A program made the translations under genes and the position numbers. A stretch of DNA of 64,000 nt from Flavobacteriaceae bacterium (GTDB lineage: Bacteria; Bacteroidota; Bacteroidia; Flavobacteriales; Flavobacteriaceae): positions 1-64,000 of the forward strand of contig JABXHN010000022.1 of the NCBI GenBank assembly GCA_013373635.1, read 5' to 3'. The notes under the pieces were generated by a model. The model searched no databases. It saw only the letters and a list, made by a program, of their open reading frames with translations, and had not been told where the DNA came from. Positions 28,839 through 37,679 of the stretch are shown here, one piece after another. The first letter of the stretch is position 1, and every line of letters starts with the position of its first letter.

Positions 28839-29669
28839 TTAATTAAGAGTCCTATACTTGTTAAATGCAGATTTTAAAAGCGGAAGAAGTTTACTATTAG
28901 AAACCTTGTCTGGGTAGGTATCCAAACCGTATACAATTTCTTTTGAATCTAGCTCTTTATAGGTGTGAAACAGGTGATCCCAGAATCCAAAGATATTTCC
29001 GTAGTTGGAATCGGTATAGGGAATGCTTTGATGATGGTGTACCTTGTGCATATTTGGGGTTACTATCAACCAATGTAGCCAACGATCAATAGATTTAGGA
29101 ATACTGATATTGGCGTGGTTAAATTGGGAAAGTATCACAGAAAGGGCTTGATATAGCATAATGGTTCCAATAGGAGCTCCACTGATAATCACAGCTAAAC
29201 AAGTGAATGCAAATCGCACAACACTCTCAAGAGGGTGATGTCTGTTAGCAGTAGTGGTGTCAACATGATGATCGGTATGGTGAACGATATGAAATCCCCA
29301 AAGGACTTTTACTTGGTGCTCTACAAAGTGTGCAAAATAAGCTGCGATTAAATCCAGAAGGATTACACCAATTAACACATTTAACCATAATTGATCTAAT
29401 TGGAGCCAATTTAAAATTCCAAAATTGGTTGAACTCACCCAATCACTGCTCATTAATAGTAAAAATGCTAAGCTAAAATTGACTATAATGGTAGTCATGG
29501 TAAAAAAGATATTGATTCCTGCGTGTTTGACCTTGTGATATGAAAACTTAAAAAGGGGAATAACAGATTCTAGGATCCAAAAGAATGCGATTCCACAAAT
29601 AAGAATCAATGATCTGTGAAGAGAAGGAATTGTCGAAAAATATTCAAATATCGCTTCCATGAGTTTCAA
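28839..29669 (-). CDS. Sterol desaturase / fatty acid hydroxylase family protein
   Basis: The 276-residue membrane protein has about four hydrophobic segments. It has the histidine clusters of the di-iron hydroxylase family: HFVEH, FHIVHHTDHHVD and the C-terminal MHKVHHHQ. These proteins hydroxylate or desaturate lipids. The lipid target is unknown, and sterols are not expected here. It is the last gene of an operon after namZ and the YkgJ-like gene, with 1 base before it. Confidence 0.88.
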   Translation of the reverse strand: MKLMEAIFEYFSTIPSLHRSLILICGIAFFWILESVIPLFKFSYHKVKHAGINIFFTMTTIIVNFSLAFLLLMSSDWVSSTNFGILNWLQLDQLWLNVLIGVILLDLIAAYFAHFVEHQVKVLWGFHIVHHTDHHVDTTTANRHHPLESVVRFAFTCLAVIISGAPIGTIMLYQALSVILSQFNHANISIPKSIDRWLHWLIVTPNMHKVHHHQSIPYTDSNYGNIFGFWDHLFHTYKELDSKEIVYGLDTYPDKVSNSKLLPLLKSAFNKYRTLN

Positions 29670-29670
29670 T

Positions 29671-30168
29671 TTACAATTTTATTTCTTTCTTAAGAGCTTC
29701 CATCACTTCATAAGTAGCAGGACAAATCTCTGTATTCTTAAGAGTGATTTTTCGAATTTGATGAAATTTCTTTCGGTCTGTATGAGGAAATTCTCTACAG
29801 GCCTTGGGTCTAACTTCGTAAATAGAACAGTAATTGTCCGCTCCTAGAAATGGACACGGCATCGATTGAAAAACCAAATCATTGTCTTCATCGACTCTTA
29901 GGTATTGTTCAATAAAGCTTTGAGGCTTTAATTTAAGGTGCTTTGAGATTCGAACTACATCATTGTCGGTGACTAATGGGCCTGTAGTTTTACAGCAGTT
30001 AGCACATTGTAAACAATCGATTCGATCAAATACTTGATCGTGTATGGATTGCATGGTATAATCCAAGTTTTTTGGAGGTTTTTTGGCAAGCTTGTCGAGG
30101 TATTTTTTATTTTCTTTTGCCTTTTCAGCAGATAGCTGCTTGAGTTTGTCGAGTTGTTCTTTCATCAA
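29671..30168 (-). CDS. YkgJ-family cysteine cluster protein
   Basis: The 165-residue protein has the YkgJ signature of eight or so cysteines: CLQCANCCK near residue 54, CPFLGADNYC and CSIYEVRPKACREFPH near residues 104-128. These are thought to bind iron or zinc, and the biochemical role is not established. The N-terminus is a charged helix rich in lysine and glutamate. It overlaps the end of the namZ-like gene by 4 bases (ATGA) and is followed after 1 base by the desaturase gene. Confidence 0.88.
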   Translation of the reverse strand: MMKEQLDKLKQLSAEKAKENKKYLDKLAKKPPKNLDYTMQSIHDQVFDRIDCLQCANCCKTTGPLVTDNDVVRISKHLKLKPQSFIEQYLRVDEDNDLVFQSMPCPFLGADNYCSIYEVRPKACREFPHTDRKKFHQIRKITLKNTEICPATYEVMEALKKEIKL

Positions 30169-31361
30169 GGATACAGCAGGTATTTTTTTCTGATAGATTT
30201 AAATATATTGATGTCCTTTTGCCAACTCATTCGAATTTGATCCTCTGTCAAGCCTTTTTCAATCTGCTGTTGTAAGAGTTCTGTGCCAGCGTGTCTTGTA
30301 AAACCTGAGGTGATAAAAAATGCATTCTTGTCAATTGAGTTTTCATAGGCTTCCATCAACCATTTTAAACTTACTTTGTTGGGGATTTCAACAGTACTTA
30401 AATCTCTTCCATAACATAGTTTTCCATCCTCTTTTGGATATTTTGAACCCTTATTAGGATGTGGTGTATAGCTAAAATCAAAATATGTATTATCTAAAAA
30501 TGAGGCTCCAAATCTAGAGAATTGATAAGGTGTTCCTCTACCTGCATTGACATTGGTTCCCTCAAAGAGCCCAAGACTGGGATATAGTCCTATGGATTGA
30601 TCATTTGGAAGGTTAGGAGATGGTTTAATGGGAATATGATAGCTGCTTTGGTGAGTATATCCTTCGAGTGGGATGATTCTCAGGTCTAAATCATTATCGA
30701 CTCTCAACCACTTTTCTCCTTTTAACATATTGGCATACTCTCCAATAGTCATTCCGTAGACTAAGGGAATTTCATTTAATCCCAAAAAACTACTGTGTTT
30801 TTTTTCTAAGACAGGTCCGTCAATATAACTTCCATTAGGGTTGGGTCTGTCAAAAACAATTAAAGGAATATTGTTTTCAGCACAAGCTTCCATGACGAGC
30901 TGAAGCGTAGCGATATAGGTGTAGAATCGAACTCCAACATCTTGAATGTCGAAAACAACGAGATCGAGGTCTTCTAATTGTTCAGATGTGGGTTTTCTGT
31001 TTTTTCCGTATAGTGAAACGATAGGCAGTCCTGTTTTAGAATCTATTTCATCTTGAATCTTTTCTCCAGCATCAGCATCAGTTCTAAATCCGTGTTCTGG
31101 CGAAAAAATTGTTTTGATATTTACTCGATGAGCGAGTAGTGAATCAACCAAGTGGATGTAGGTATCGTCTTTGAAAATGACTGATGTAGCATTGACAACT
31201 AGTCCAATTTTCTTTTCTTTGAGAAGAGGAAGATAGCTTTGTGTCTTATTGGCTGCAACTAGAATTTCTTGTTGGGCATAAACTGAACCAATAAATGACA
31301 TAAGCAAAGCTAAAACTAGATATAAAACCTTATTTTTGAGATAATTTAAAACTGTATTCAT
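30165..31361 (-). CDS. namZ: DUF1343 / exo-beta-N-acetylmuramidase NamZ-domain protein
   Basis: The family (formerly DUF1343) includes NamZ, which removes terminal MurNAc from peptidoglycan fragments, as known from Bacillus and Tannerella. The 398-residue protein has a signal peptide ending near SVYAQQ. Family motifs are FSPEHGFRTDADAGE, SLYGKNRKPT, DLVVFDIQDVGVRFYTY and IPLVYGMTIGEYA. It should act in the periplasm on cell-wall turnover products. Its start codon shares one base with the TTG start of the divergent permease gene. Confidence 0.85.
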   Translation of the reverse strand: MNTVLNYLKNKVLYLVLALLMSFIGSVYAQQEILVAANKTQSYLPLLKEKKIGLVVNATSVIFKDDTYIHLVDSLLAHRVNIKTIFSPEHGFRTDADAGEKIQDEIDSKTGLPIVSLYGKNRKPTSEQLEDLDLVVFDIQDVGVRFYTYIATLQLVMEACAENNIPLIVFDRPNPNGSYIDGPVLEKKHSSFLGLNEIPLVYGMTIGEYANMLKGEKWLRVDNDLDLRIIPLEGYTHQSSYHIPIKPSPNLPNDQSIGLYPSLGLFEGTNVNAGRGTPYQFSRFGASFLDNTYFDFSYTPHPNKGSKYPKEDGKLCYGRDLSTVEIPNKVSLKWLMEAYENSIDKNAFFITSGFTRHAGTELLQQQIEKGLTEDQIRMSWQKDINIFKSIRKKYLLYP

Positions 31362-32602
31362 TGAATTTTCCCTTGTTTATTAGCCAGAGGTTAATCAAAG
31401 GCCATCCACATAAAAGTAGTATTTCTAGGCCGATTATAAAAATTGCTGTGAGTGCAATTGCAATTGGTATTGTGATGATGTTGATTGCTATCGGTACAGG
31501 TATCGGTTTAAAACAAAACATTAGAGACAAAGTAGCTGCTTTTAACGGTCATATTCAAGTACTAAATTTTGATCAAAACAATTCCAATGTCAGTCTAGTC
31601 CCATTAGACAAAAATCAAGAGTTCTATTTGGAATCACCTCCAATGAAAGGAGTCGTCCACCGTCAGGCCGTGATTTTGAAAGCAGGAGTCATCAGAACTT
31701 CTGAAACTTTTGAGGGAATTATTGCAAAAGGAGTTGGGAGTGATTTTAATTGGAAACTTTTCGACGATATTTTGGTTGAGGGAAGCATTCCAAATTACAA
31801 GGATGAATTAAACAATGAGGTCTTGATTTCAAAGACCTTAGCTAAGGCTTTAAAATTGAGTTTAGGAGATCAGTGCAACGCCTTTTTTTTAAAGGATGAA
31901 TCTTCACAGTCCTTACCCAATCAGCGCAGATTTACAGTCAGTGGTATCTATGACAGTGGATTTGATGAATTTGACAAATCCTATATCATGTTAGATATCA
32001 GACATCTACAGCGAATTAATCGATGGAATGAAAACCAGGTCGGCCTTATTGAGGTTTTTATAGATGATTTTGACAGCTTGGATTCCTATGCAGATACTAT
32101 CTACAAACAGAGTAGTTCTCAATTAGATGTTCGAACCGTTAAAGATCGTTACTTCACCATCTTTGAATGGATTGAACTATTTGATTTCAACATAGCGCTT
32201 ATTATTGGAATCATGATTTTAGTAGGTGGGATTAATATTGTTACCGCCTTATTGGTTCTCGTGTTGGAAAAGACTAATACAATAGGGGTTTTAAAAGCCC
32301 TCGGTGCTTCGAATTGGACCATACGTAAGATTTTCATCTATCAGGCTATTTATCTGGTGATTCGAGGTCTGTTTTGGGGAAATGTGATTGGATTAAGTCT
32401 TTTGGGTGTTCAGTATTTTTTCAGATTAATTCAATTTCCAAATCCTAAAGAATATTTTATGAGCTATATCCCTGTGAGTATTTCTATGTCAGATATTCTA
32501 TTCCTAAATATAGGAATTGTCATCATCAGTTTTGGGATGTTGTTAGTACCGTCCTTTGTCGTTTCTAAAATTAGCGTTATTAAATCGATAAAGTTTGATT
32601 AA
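31361..32602 (+). CDS. ABC transporter permease, LolC/LolE-FtsX type
   Basis: The 413-residue membrane protein has an N-terminal TM (IAVSAIAIGIVMMLIAIGTG), a large periplasmic domain of about 200 residues, and three C-terminal TMs. The FtsX-type loop (EKTNTIGVLKALGAS) lies after the second TM. Relatives help release lipoproteins. The only start that keeps the conserved N-terminus (LNFPLFISQRLIKG) is the TTG at 31361, which overlaps the divergent namZ ATG by one base. No ATPase gene lies beside it. Confidence 0.85.
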   Translation: MNFPLFISQRLIKGHPHKSSISRPIIKIAVSAIAIGIVMMLIAIGTGIGLKQNIRDKVAAFNGHIQVLNFDQNNSNVSLVPLDKNQEFYLESPPMKGVVHRQAVILKAGVIRTSETFEGIIAKGVGSDFNWKLFDDILVEGSIPNYKDELNNEVLISKTLAKALKLSLGDQCNAFFLKDESSQSLPNQRRFTVSGIYDSGFDEFDKSYIMLDIRHLQRINRWNENQVGLIEVFIDDFDSLDSYADTIYKQSSSQLDVRTVKDRYFTIFEWIELFDFNIALIIGIMILVGGINIVTALLVLVLEKTNTIGVLKALGASNWTIRKIFIYQAIYLVIRGLFWGNVIGLSLLGVQYFFRLIQFPNPKEYFMSYIPVSISMSDILFLNIGIVIISFGMLLVPSFVVSKISVIKSIKFD

Positions 32603-32657
32603 TTGCGATGCTCTTAGAGATATTTTGTAAATTCAACCTTCAATTAAACCGCTACAA

Positions 32658-33953
32658 ATGAAAAAATCACTTCTTTTTCTGGGTCTACTATTGCCATTAT
32701 TGAGCATGAGTCAAACTAAATTATCTAGAGCAGAAAAACAAATTGTTAAAACGATTCGCAAAAACTCAGCTGATCAAATCAACTTTTTAGAGAAGGTTGT
32801 AAATATCAATTCAGGAAGTTTAAATCTCGATGGAGTACGTGAAGTTGGATCTGTTTTTGACGACGCTTTTAAGGAAATTAACTTTGACACTAAATGGATT
32901 GAGATGCCCTCTGAAATGAATAGAGCGGGGCATTTTTTTGCTGAGCGAAAAGGAACGAAAGGAAAACGAATTTTATTGATAGGTCATTTAGATACGGTCT
33001 TTGAAGAAAATTCTCCATTTCAAAAATTTGAGCGCATCGATGACAGGTTAGCTCATGCTCCTGGAGGAAATGATATGAAGGGTGGCGATGTGATCATTCT
33101 TTACGCCTTAAAAGCCTTACAAGAAAATAATTTGATAGATGATGCTCAAATCATCGTTGCCTTTACAGGAGATGAAGAAAGTACGGGTAAACCACTTTCT
33201 ATCTCGAGAAAAGATTTAATCGAGGCTGGAAAGCGATCAGATGTGGCTCTAGGTTTTGAAACAGCTACAGGATACGACTATGCAACAGTTGCTAGAAGAG
33301 GTGCTTCAGGCTGGGAAGTTAAAGTCTCAGGTAAAAGAGCTCACTCATCAGGTGTTTTTAGTGAACATGTTGGAGCAGGTGCTATTTTTGAAATGGGTCG
33401 CATCCTAAACGATTTTTACCAAGAAGTAAAAGGTGAAGATTTGTTGACTTTTAATCCAGGTGTACTGATGGGAGGAACCTTTGTGGATTACGATAAGATG
33501 AAAAGTGGAGGAGAAGCATTTGGAAAAACAAATGTTGTTGCTCAAACTGCGATGGTACGTGGTGGTTTGAGATTTATTACTGAAGATCAAAAAGAGCGCG
33601 CTAGAGCTAAAATGAGAGAAGTAGTCGCTAATAATTTACCGCATACTTCAGCAGAAGTAAGTTTTGAGGATTCTTATCCATCTATGCCTCCAACAGAAGG
33701 AAATCACGCCTTGCTAGAACAGTTATCAGAGGTAAGTCAGGCCTTGGGTCAAGGTGAAGTTAAGGCCTATGACCCTGGAAAAAGAGGAGCTGCTGATACC
33801 TCTTTTGTAGCTTCATATGTATCTTGTCTTGATGGATTGGGATCTATGGGTTCAGGAGCTCATACACCACAGGAAACAGTAAATTTACAAACCTTAGAAG
33901 ATTTTACACTTAGAGCGGCTATTTTAATATACAGGTTGACAAAACAAGATTAA
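32658..33953 (+). CDS. M20-family metallopeptidase, carboxypeptidase G2-like, exported
   Basis: The 431-residue protein has a signal peptide (MKKSLLFLGLLLPLLSMSQ). M20 metal-binding motifs are IGHLDTVFEE with the ligand His and Asp, GGNDMKGGDV with the bridging Asp, and TGDEESTGKP with the Glu pair. C-terminal GSGAHTPQE holds the last metal histidine. Dimerisation-domain sequence lies in between. It is closest in feel to glutamate carboxypeptidases, but the substrate is unproven. Its stop overlaps the crp/fnr start by one base. Confidence 0.9.
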   Translation: MKKSLLFLGLLLPLLSMSQTKLSRAEKQIVKTIRKNSADQINFLEKVVNINSGSLNLDGVREVGSVFDDAFKEINFDTKWIEMPSEMNRAGHFFAERKGTKGKRILLIGHLDTVFEENSPFQKFERIDDRLAHAPGGNDMKGGDVIILYALKALQENNLIDDAQIIVAFTGDEESTGKPLSISRKDLIEAGKRSDVALGFETATGYDYATVARRGASGWEVKVSGKRAHSSGVFSEHVGAGAIFEMGRILNDFYQEVKGEDLLTFNPGVLMGGTFVDYDKMKSGGEAFGKTNVVAQTAMVRGGLRFITEDQKERARAKMREVVANNLPHTSAEVSFEDSYPSMPPTEGNHALLEQLSEVSQALGQGEVKAYDPGKRGAADTSFVASYVSCLDGLGSMGSGAHTPQETVNLQTLEDFTLRAAILIYRLTKQD

Positions 33954-34588
33954 TGAATAAGAACAAACTTATAGAACAATACGGATTTCTTTTTGAAGAG
34001 GAACTCATCGATGAAATGGATAAAGTTGGAAAATACATCAGTGTTCCCGCTGATAAAGAAATCATCGATATTGGAGATGAGCTCACTCATATTCCACTTT
34101 TGTTATCTGGAGCTATTAAGATTTTAAGAGAAGATGAAGACGGAGATGAGCTATTGCTCTACTTCATTGAAAAAGGAGATTCTTGTGCCATGTCTTTTAG
34201 TTGCGGTATCGAAGGAAAGAGAAGTGAAATAAGAGCCGTAAGTGAATCTGATTCTGAAATCTTGATGATTCCTGTAATGTATATGGAGCTTTGGATGGCC
34301 AATTATCGATCATGGAGAAACTTTGTAATCGATTCTTATCACGCAAGAACGAAAGAATTACTTGAAACGGTCGATACCATTGCTTTCTTAAAAATGGATA
34401 TGCGCATATTAAAATACCTTCAAGACAAGGCTAAAGTCATTGGTAATGATTTGTTGAACACAACTCATGAACGAATCTCACAAGATCTTCACACATCAAG
34501 GGTTGTCGTATCTCGAATCCTAAAAAAATTAGAGAAAGATGGTAAGATTAAACTCTTTAGAAATGAGATTAAAGTTATAGAGCTTTAA
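33953..34588 (+). CDS. Crp/Fnr-family transcriptional regulator
   Basis: The 211-residue protein has an N-terminal cyclic-nucleotide-binding-like fold (to about residue 120) and a C-terminal winged helix with HERISQDLHTSRVVVSRILKKLEKDGKI as recognition region (key part TSRVVVSRILKKLE). The N-terminal cysteines of Fnr-type Fe-S sensors are missing. Two cysteines occur in DSCAMSFSCG, a pattern common in flavobacterial members, as I recall. It is the only regulator in the window and a candidate to bind the ATGAC-N4-GTCAT sites. It is translationally coupled to the M20 peptidase. Confidence 0.92.
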   Translation: MNKNKLIEQYGFLFEEELIDEMDKVGKYISVPADKEIIDIGDELTHIPLLLSGAIKILREDEDGDELLLYFIEKGDSCAMSFSCGIEGKRSEIRAVSESDSEILMIPVMYMELWMANYRSWRNFVIDSYHARTKELLETVDTIAFLKMDMRILKYLQDKAKVIGNDLLNTTHERISQDLHTSRVVVSRILKKLEKDGKIKLFRNEIKVIEL

Positions 34589-34620
34589 ACATCTTGATTT
34601 TTAAATAAAGCCAACTATAA

Positions 34621-34650
34621 AAAAGGCTATCATATTTGACAGCCTTTATT
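34621..34650. terminator. Bidirectional terminator between the crp/fnr gene and htpG
   Basis: Stem AAAGGCT (34622-34628) / AGCCTTT (34641-34647) with a 12-base loop and A/T runs on both sides, located between two convergent genes. Confidence 0.8.
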
Positions 34651-34669
34651 GTATAAACTAAGATTTTGT

Positions 34670-36553
34670 CTATTTGACAAATTTATAGGATCGTTCAATA
34701 AACTCCGTAAGTGCTTCCCCTTTGAGGAGTCCCTTAGAAAGTTTTGCTAAATCGACTGACTGTTTGATAAGACGTTCTTTCTTTTTAGCTGTCTTGGTAT
34801 TTAAGATTTCAGCTACCAGTTCGTGATTTCCGTTGACTACTAAATTGTACATTTCTGGCATATTGCCCATTCCAAACATCCCACCACCAGTTTGTTGCAT
34901 TTCCTTCATTCTTCTCATGAATTCTGGTTCTGTTATGATGAATGGAGAGGCATTAGAATCCAAGGCCTCCACTTTAACAGTGTAGGTTTGAGTTCCTAGA
35001 GTTTCTTCAATTGAAGTTTTTAAGGTCTCTTTTTCTTCGTCAGAAAGTTTTGAGATTGAATCTTCATCCTTTTTGATGAGGTTGTCTAAATGATCAGCAT
35101 CAACTCTTGCAAAGGTGATGTTTTCATTCGAAGTTTCAAGTTTCTGTAAAAGGTGAGAAACGATAGGCGAATCCAATAATAAGACTTCGTATCCTTTGTC
35201 TTTTGCAGCATTGATATAGCTGTGTTGTGCTTCTTTGTCAGAAGCATAAAGGATAACGAGTTTACCGTCCTTATCTGTTTGATTTTCTTTTAACGCTTCT
35301 TGAAGTTCATTCCAAGTGAAATACTTATTATCTACCGTTGGATAAAGTGCAAAAGCATCCGCTTTTTCCATGAACTTATCCTCTGAGAGCATTCCGTATT
35401 CAATCACGACTTTGATGTCATTCCATTTTGCTTCAAAATCTTCTCTGTTTTCATTGAAGAGACTCTTTAATTTATCAGCAACTTTTCTGGTGATATACGA
35501 AGAGATCTTTTTAACCGCACCATCGGCTTGTAAATAGGATCTAGAAACGTTTAGTGGGATATCTGGAGAATCAATAACCCCTTTGAGCATCGTTAGGAAT
35601 TCTGGAACGATTCCCTCTACATTATCCGTTACAAAAACCTGGTTTTGATAGAGTTGAATTCTGTCTTTTTGAAGACTTAAATCATTGCTCAATTTAGGGA
35701 AGTAAAGAATACCTGTTAGGTTAAAAGGATAATCGACATTGAGGTGAATGTGAAATAATGGCTCCTCAAATTGCATTGGATACAATTCTCTGTAGAATTG
35801 TTGGTAATCCGCAGTCTCTAAATCAGCTGGTTGTTTCGTCCATGCTGGTTCAGGGTTGTTAATGATATTAGGTACTTCCTTAGTAGGTGCTGGATCTTCT
35901 TCTTTTGCTCCTTCCGGTTTTGGAAGGGTTTCGGTTTTGGTTCCAAATACAATAGGAATAGGCATAAACTTATTGTACTTGAGTAACAATTCTGAAATCT
36001 TAGACTCTTCTAGGAATTCTTCAGAGTCTTCAGCGATATGGAGAATAATTTCAGTTCCTCTTTCTTGCTTGTCAGCAGCTTCTAATGTGAAATTTGGCGA
36101 ACCGTCACAAGTCCAGTGAGCAGCTGGTTCGTCAGTATAACTTTTTGTTATGATTTCAACAGTGTGAGCAACCATAAATGCAGAGTAGAATCCAAGTCCA
36201 AAATGACCTATAATTCCACTGTCTTTAGCAGTGTCTTTGTGTTTTTCAAGGAATTCCTCAGCTCCTGAAAAAGCAACCTCATTGATGTATTTTTTTACTT
36301 CGTCAGCAGACATCCCTAAACCTTGGTCAATGATGTGAAGTTTTTTTGCTTCTTTATCTATTTTGACATGGATCTCTGGAGTTCCGTATTCAACTTTTGC
36401 TTCGCCAATAGACGTTAAGTGTTTTAATTTTAGCGTCGCATCAGTTGCATTGGAGATCAGCTCGCGTAAAAAGATTTCGTGATCACTGTATAAGAATTTT
36501 TTAATCAGTGGAAATATGTTTTCTACAGAAACATTAATCTTACCTTTTGACAT
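34670..36553 (-). CDS. htpG: Molecular chaperone HtpG (Hsp90)
   Basis: HtpG is the bacterial Hsp90, an ATP-dependent cytosolic chaperone. The 627-residue protein has the N-terminal ATPase motifs: ELISNATDATLKL, DQGLGMSADE and GHFGLGFYSAFMVA. Middle-domain NVSRSYLQAD and a dimerisation C-terminus follow. An insert rich in proline and glutamate (EGAKEEDPAPTKEVP near residue 220) is where the charged linker sits. Two unexplained palindromes lie upstream. Confidence 0.97.
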   Translation of the reverse strand: MSKGKINVSVENIFPLIKKFLYSDHEIFLRELISNATDATLKLKHLTSIGEAKVEYGTPEIHVKIDKEAKKLHIIDQGLGMSADEVKKYINEVAFSGAEEFLEKHKDTAKDSGIIGHFGLGFYSAFMVAHTVEIITKSYTDEPAAHWTCDGSPNFTLEAADKQERGTEIILHIAEDSEEFLEESKISELLLKYNKFMPIPIVFGTKTETLPKPEGAKEEDPAPTKEVPNIINNPEPAWTKQPADLETADYQQFYRELYPMQFEEPLFHIHLNVDYPFNLTGILYFPKLSNDLSLQKDRIQLYQNQVFVTDNVEGIVPEFLTMLKGVIDSPDIPLNVSRSYLQADGAVKKISSYITRKVADKLKSLFNENREDFEAKWNDIKVVIEYGMLSEDKFMEKADAFALYPTVDNKYFTWNELQEALKENQTDKDGKLVILYASDKEAQHSYINAAKDKGYEVLLLDSPIVSHLLQKLETSNENITFARVDADHLDNLIKKDEDSISKLSDEEKETLKTSIEETLGTQTYTVKVEALDSNASPFIITEPEFMRRMKEMQQTGGGMFGMGNMPEMYNLVVNGNHELVAEILNTKTAKKKERLIKQSVDLAKLSKGLLKGEALTEFIERSYKFVK

Positions 36554-36572
36554 AGTATTGTGTTTTAATTTT

Positions 36573-36589
36573 TGTGAATTTTAATCACA
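36573..36589. promoter_or_regulatory. Palindrome TGTGA-N7-TCACA upstream of htpG
   Basis: TGTGA (36573-36577) and TCACA (36585-36589) are separated by ATTTTAA. The arms resemble the Crp half site, but the spacer is 7 rather than 6 bases. It lies 20-36 bases before the htpG ATG and could be an operator. Confidence 0.3.
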
Positions 36590-36620
36590 TAAGTCAAAAC
36601 AAGTGCCAAAGAAGGATTTA

Positions 36621-36633
36621 TGACAAGATGTCA
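36621..36633. promoter_or_regulatory. Palindrome TGACA-N3-TGTCA upstream of htpG
   Basis: A 13-base palindrome TGACAAGATGTCA sits immediately after the fabH-like stop and 68-80 bases before the htpG ATG. Half sites resemble those before eno and yceI, but the spacing differs and no -7 element is at the same distance. Confidence 0.3.
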
Positions 36634-37644
36634 CTACCAACGAATAATCACAGAACCCCAGGTAAAACCAGAACCAAAGGCAGCTAAAACGACAAGATCT
36701 CCTTTTTTAATTAGACCTTTTTGATGAGCTTCAGCTAATGCGATAGGAATTGAAGCTGCTGTAGTGTTTCCGTAATACATAATATTGTTGTAAACCTGAT
36801 CATCACTGAGTCTAAATTTCTTTTGAATAAATTGAGCAATTCTGAGATTTGCTTGATGAGGGATGAGTAAGTCGATGTCGGATGCCTGAAGATTATTAGT
36901 TTTTAGACCTTCGTTGATGACTTCAGCAAAACGAACCACCGCATTTTTAAACACAAAAGTTCCATTCATATAGGGATAGTAGCTGATGTCTTCTGGATCA
37001 TTGTCTTTGAGAATATCTGTAACCCATCTCGAGCCTAACCCAGGAGCGGTCATTGACAAGGCCTCAGCATGTTCTCCTTCACTGTGTAAGTGAGAGGATA
37101 AAATCCCTGTATTTAAATCTTCAGATCTTCCAATGATCGCAGCACCTGCACCATCTCCGAAAATGACAGAGATACCACGTCCTCTGGTGGTCATATCTAA
37201 ACCTTTAGATTGTAATTCAGAGGCAATGATTAAGACGTTTTTATACATGCCCGTTTTAATGAACTGATCTGCAATTGAAGTTGCATATACAAAACCAGAA
37301 CACTGAGCACGTACATCAATAGCACCAACATTTCTAAGGCCTAATTCCTTTTGAATATACACTCCAGGCCCTGGAAAATACATATCAGGACTAAGAGTAG
37401 CAAATACAATTAAATCGATTTCATCTTTGTCTAAACCAGAATTTTCTAGAGCTATTTTAGCAGCTTTCAAGCCCATCGAAGTTGTGCTGTCTTCAGAACC
37501 AGGAATGACATGTCTTCTTTCTTTTATTCCGGTTCGTTCCTGAATCCATTCGTCACTTGTGTCAATTATCTTAGATAAATCGTCGTTAGTGACCACATTA
37601 TCGGGAACGTAAAAACCTAATCCTTTAAAATAAGAAGTGTACAT
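36634..37644 (-). CDS. fabH: 3-oxoacyl-ACP synthase III (FabH-like)
   Basis: KAS III enzymes start fatty acid or related chains by condensing acyl-CoA with malonyl-ACP. The 336-residue protein has the DEWIQERTGIKERR motif, nucleophile Cys in VRAQCSGFVYA near residue 114, His in PHQANLRI and Asn in YGNTTAASIP, so the Cys-His-Asn triad is complete. It stands apart from other fab genes, so it could be a specialised KAS III rather than the main FabH. A -7-like TATATTTA (37672-37665) lies close before it. Confidence 0.9.
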   Translation of the reverse strand: MYTSYFKGLGFYVPDNVVTNDDLSKIIDTSDEWIQERTGIKERRHVIPGSEDSTTSMGLKAAKIALENSGLDKDEIDLIVFATLSPDMYFPGPGVYIQKELGLRNVGAIDVRAQCSGFVYATSIADQFIKTGMYKNVLIIASELQSKGLDMTTRGRGISVIFGDGAGAAIIGRSEDLNTGILSSHLHSEGEHAEALSMTAPGLGSRWVTDILKDNDPEDISYYPYMNGTFVFKNAVVRFAEVINEGLKTNNLQASDIDLLIPHQANLRIAQFIQKKFRLSDDQVYNNIMYYGNTTAASIPIALAEAHQKGLIKKGDLVVLAAFGSGFTWGSVIIRW

Positions 37645-37679
37645 ATCGAGAGCTTTAATTTACCTAAATATACGATTTA

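Noticed and set aside
36593-36609. Sigma-54-like sequence TTGGCAC-N7-TTGAC-like on the minus strand before htpG
   Set aside because: The -12 TTGC is changed to TTGA, and no enhancer-binding protein gene is in the window; too weak to call.
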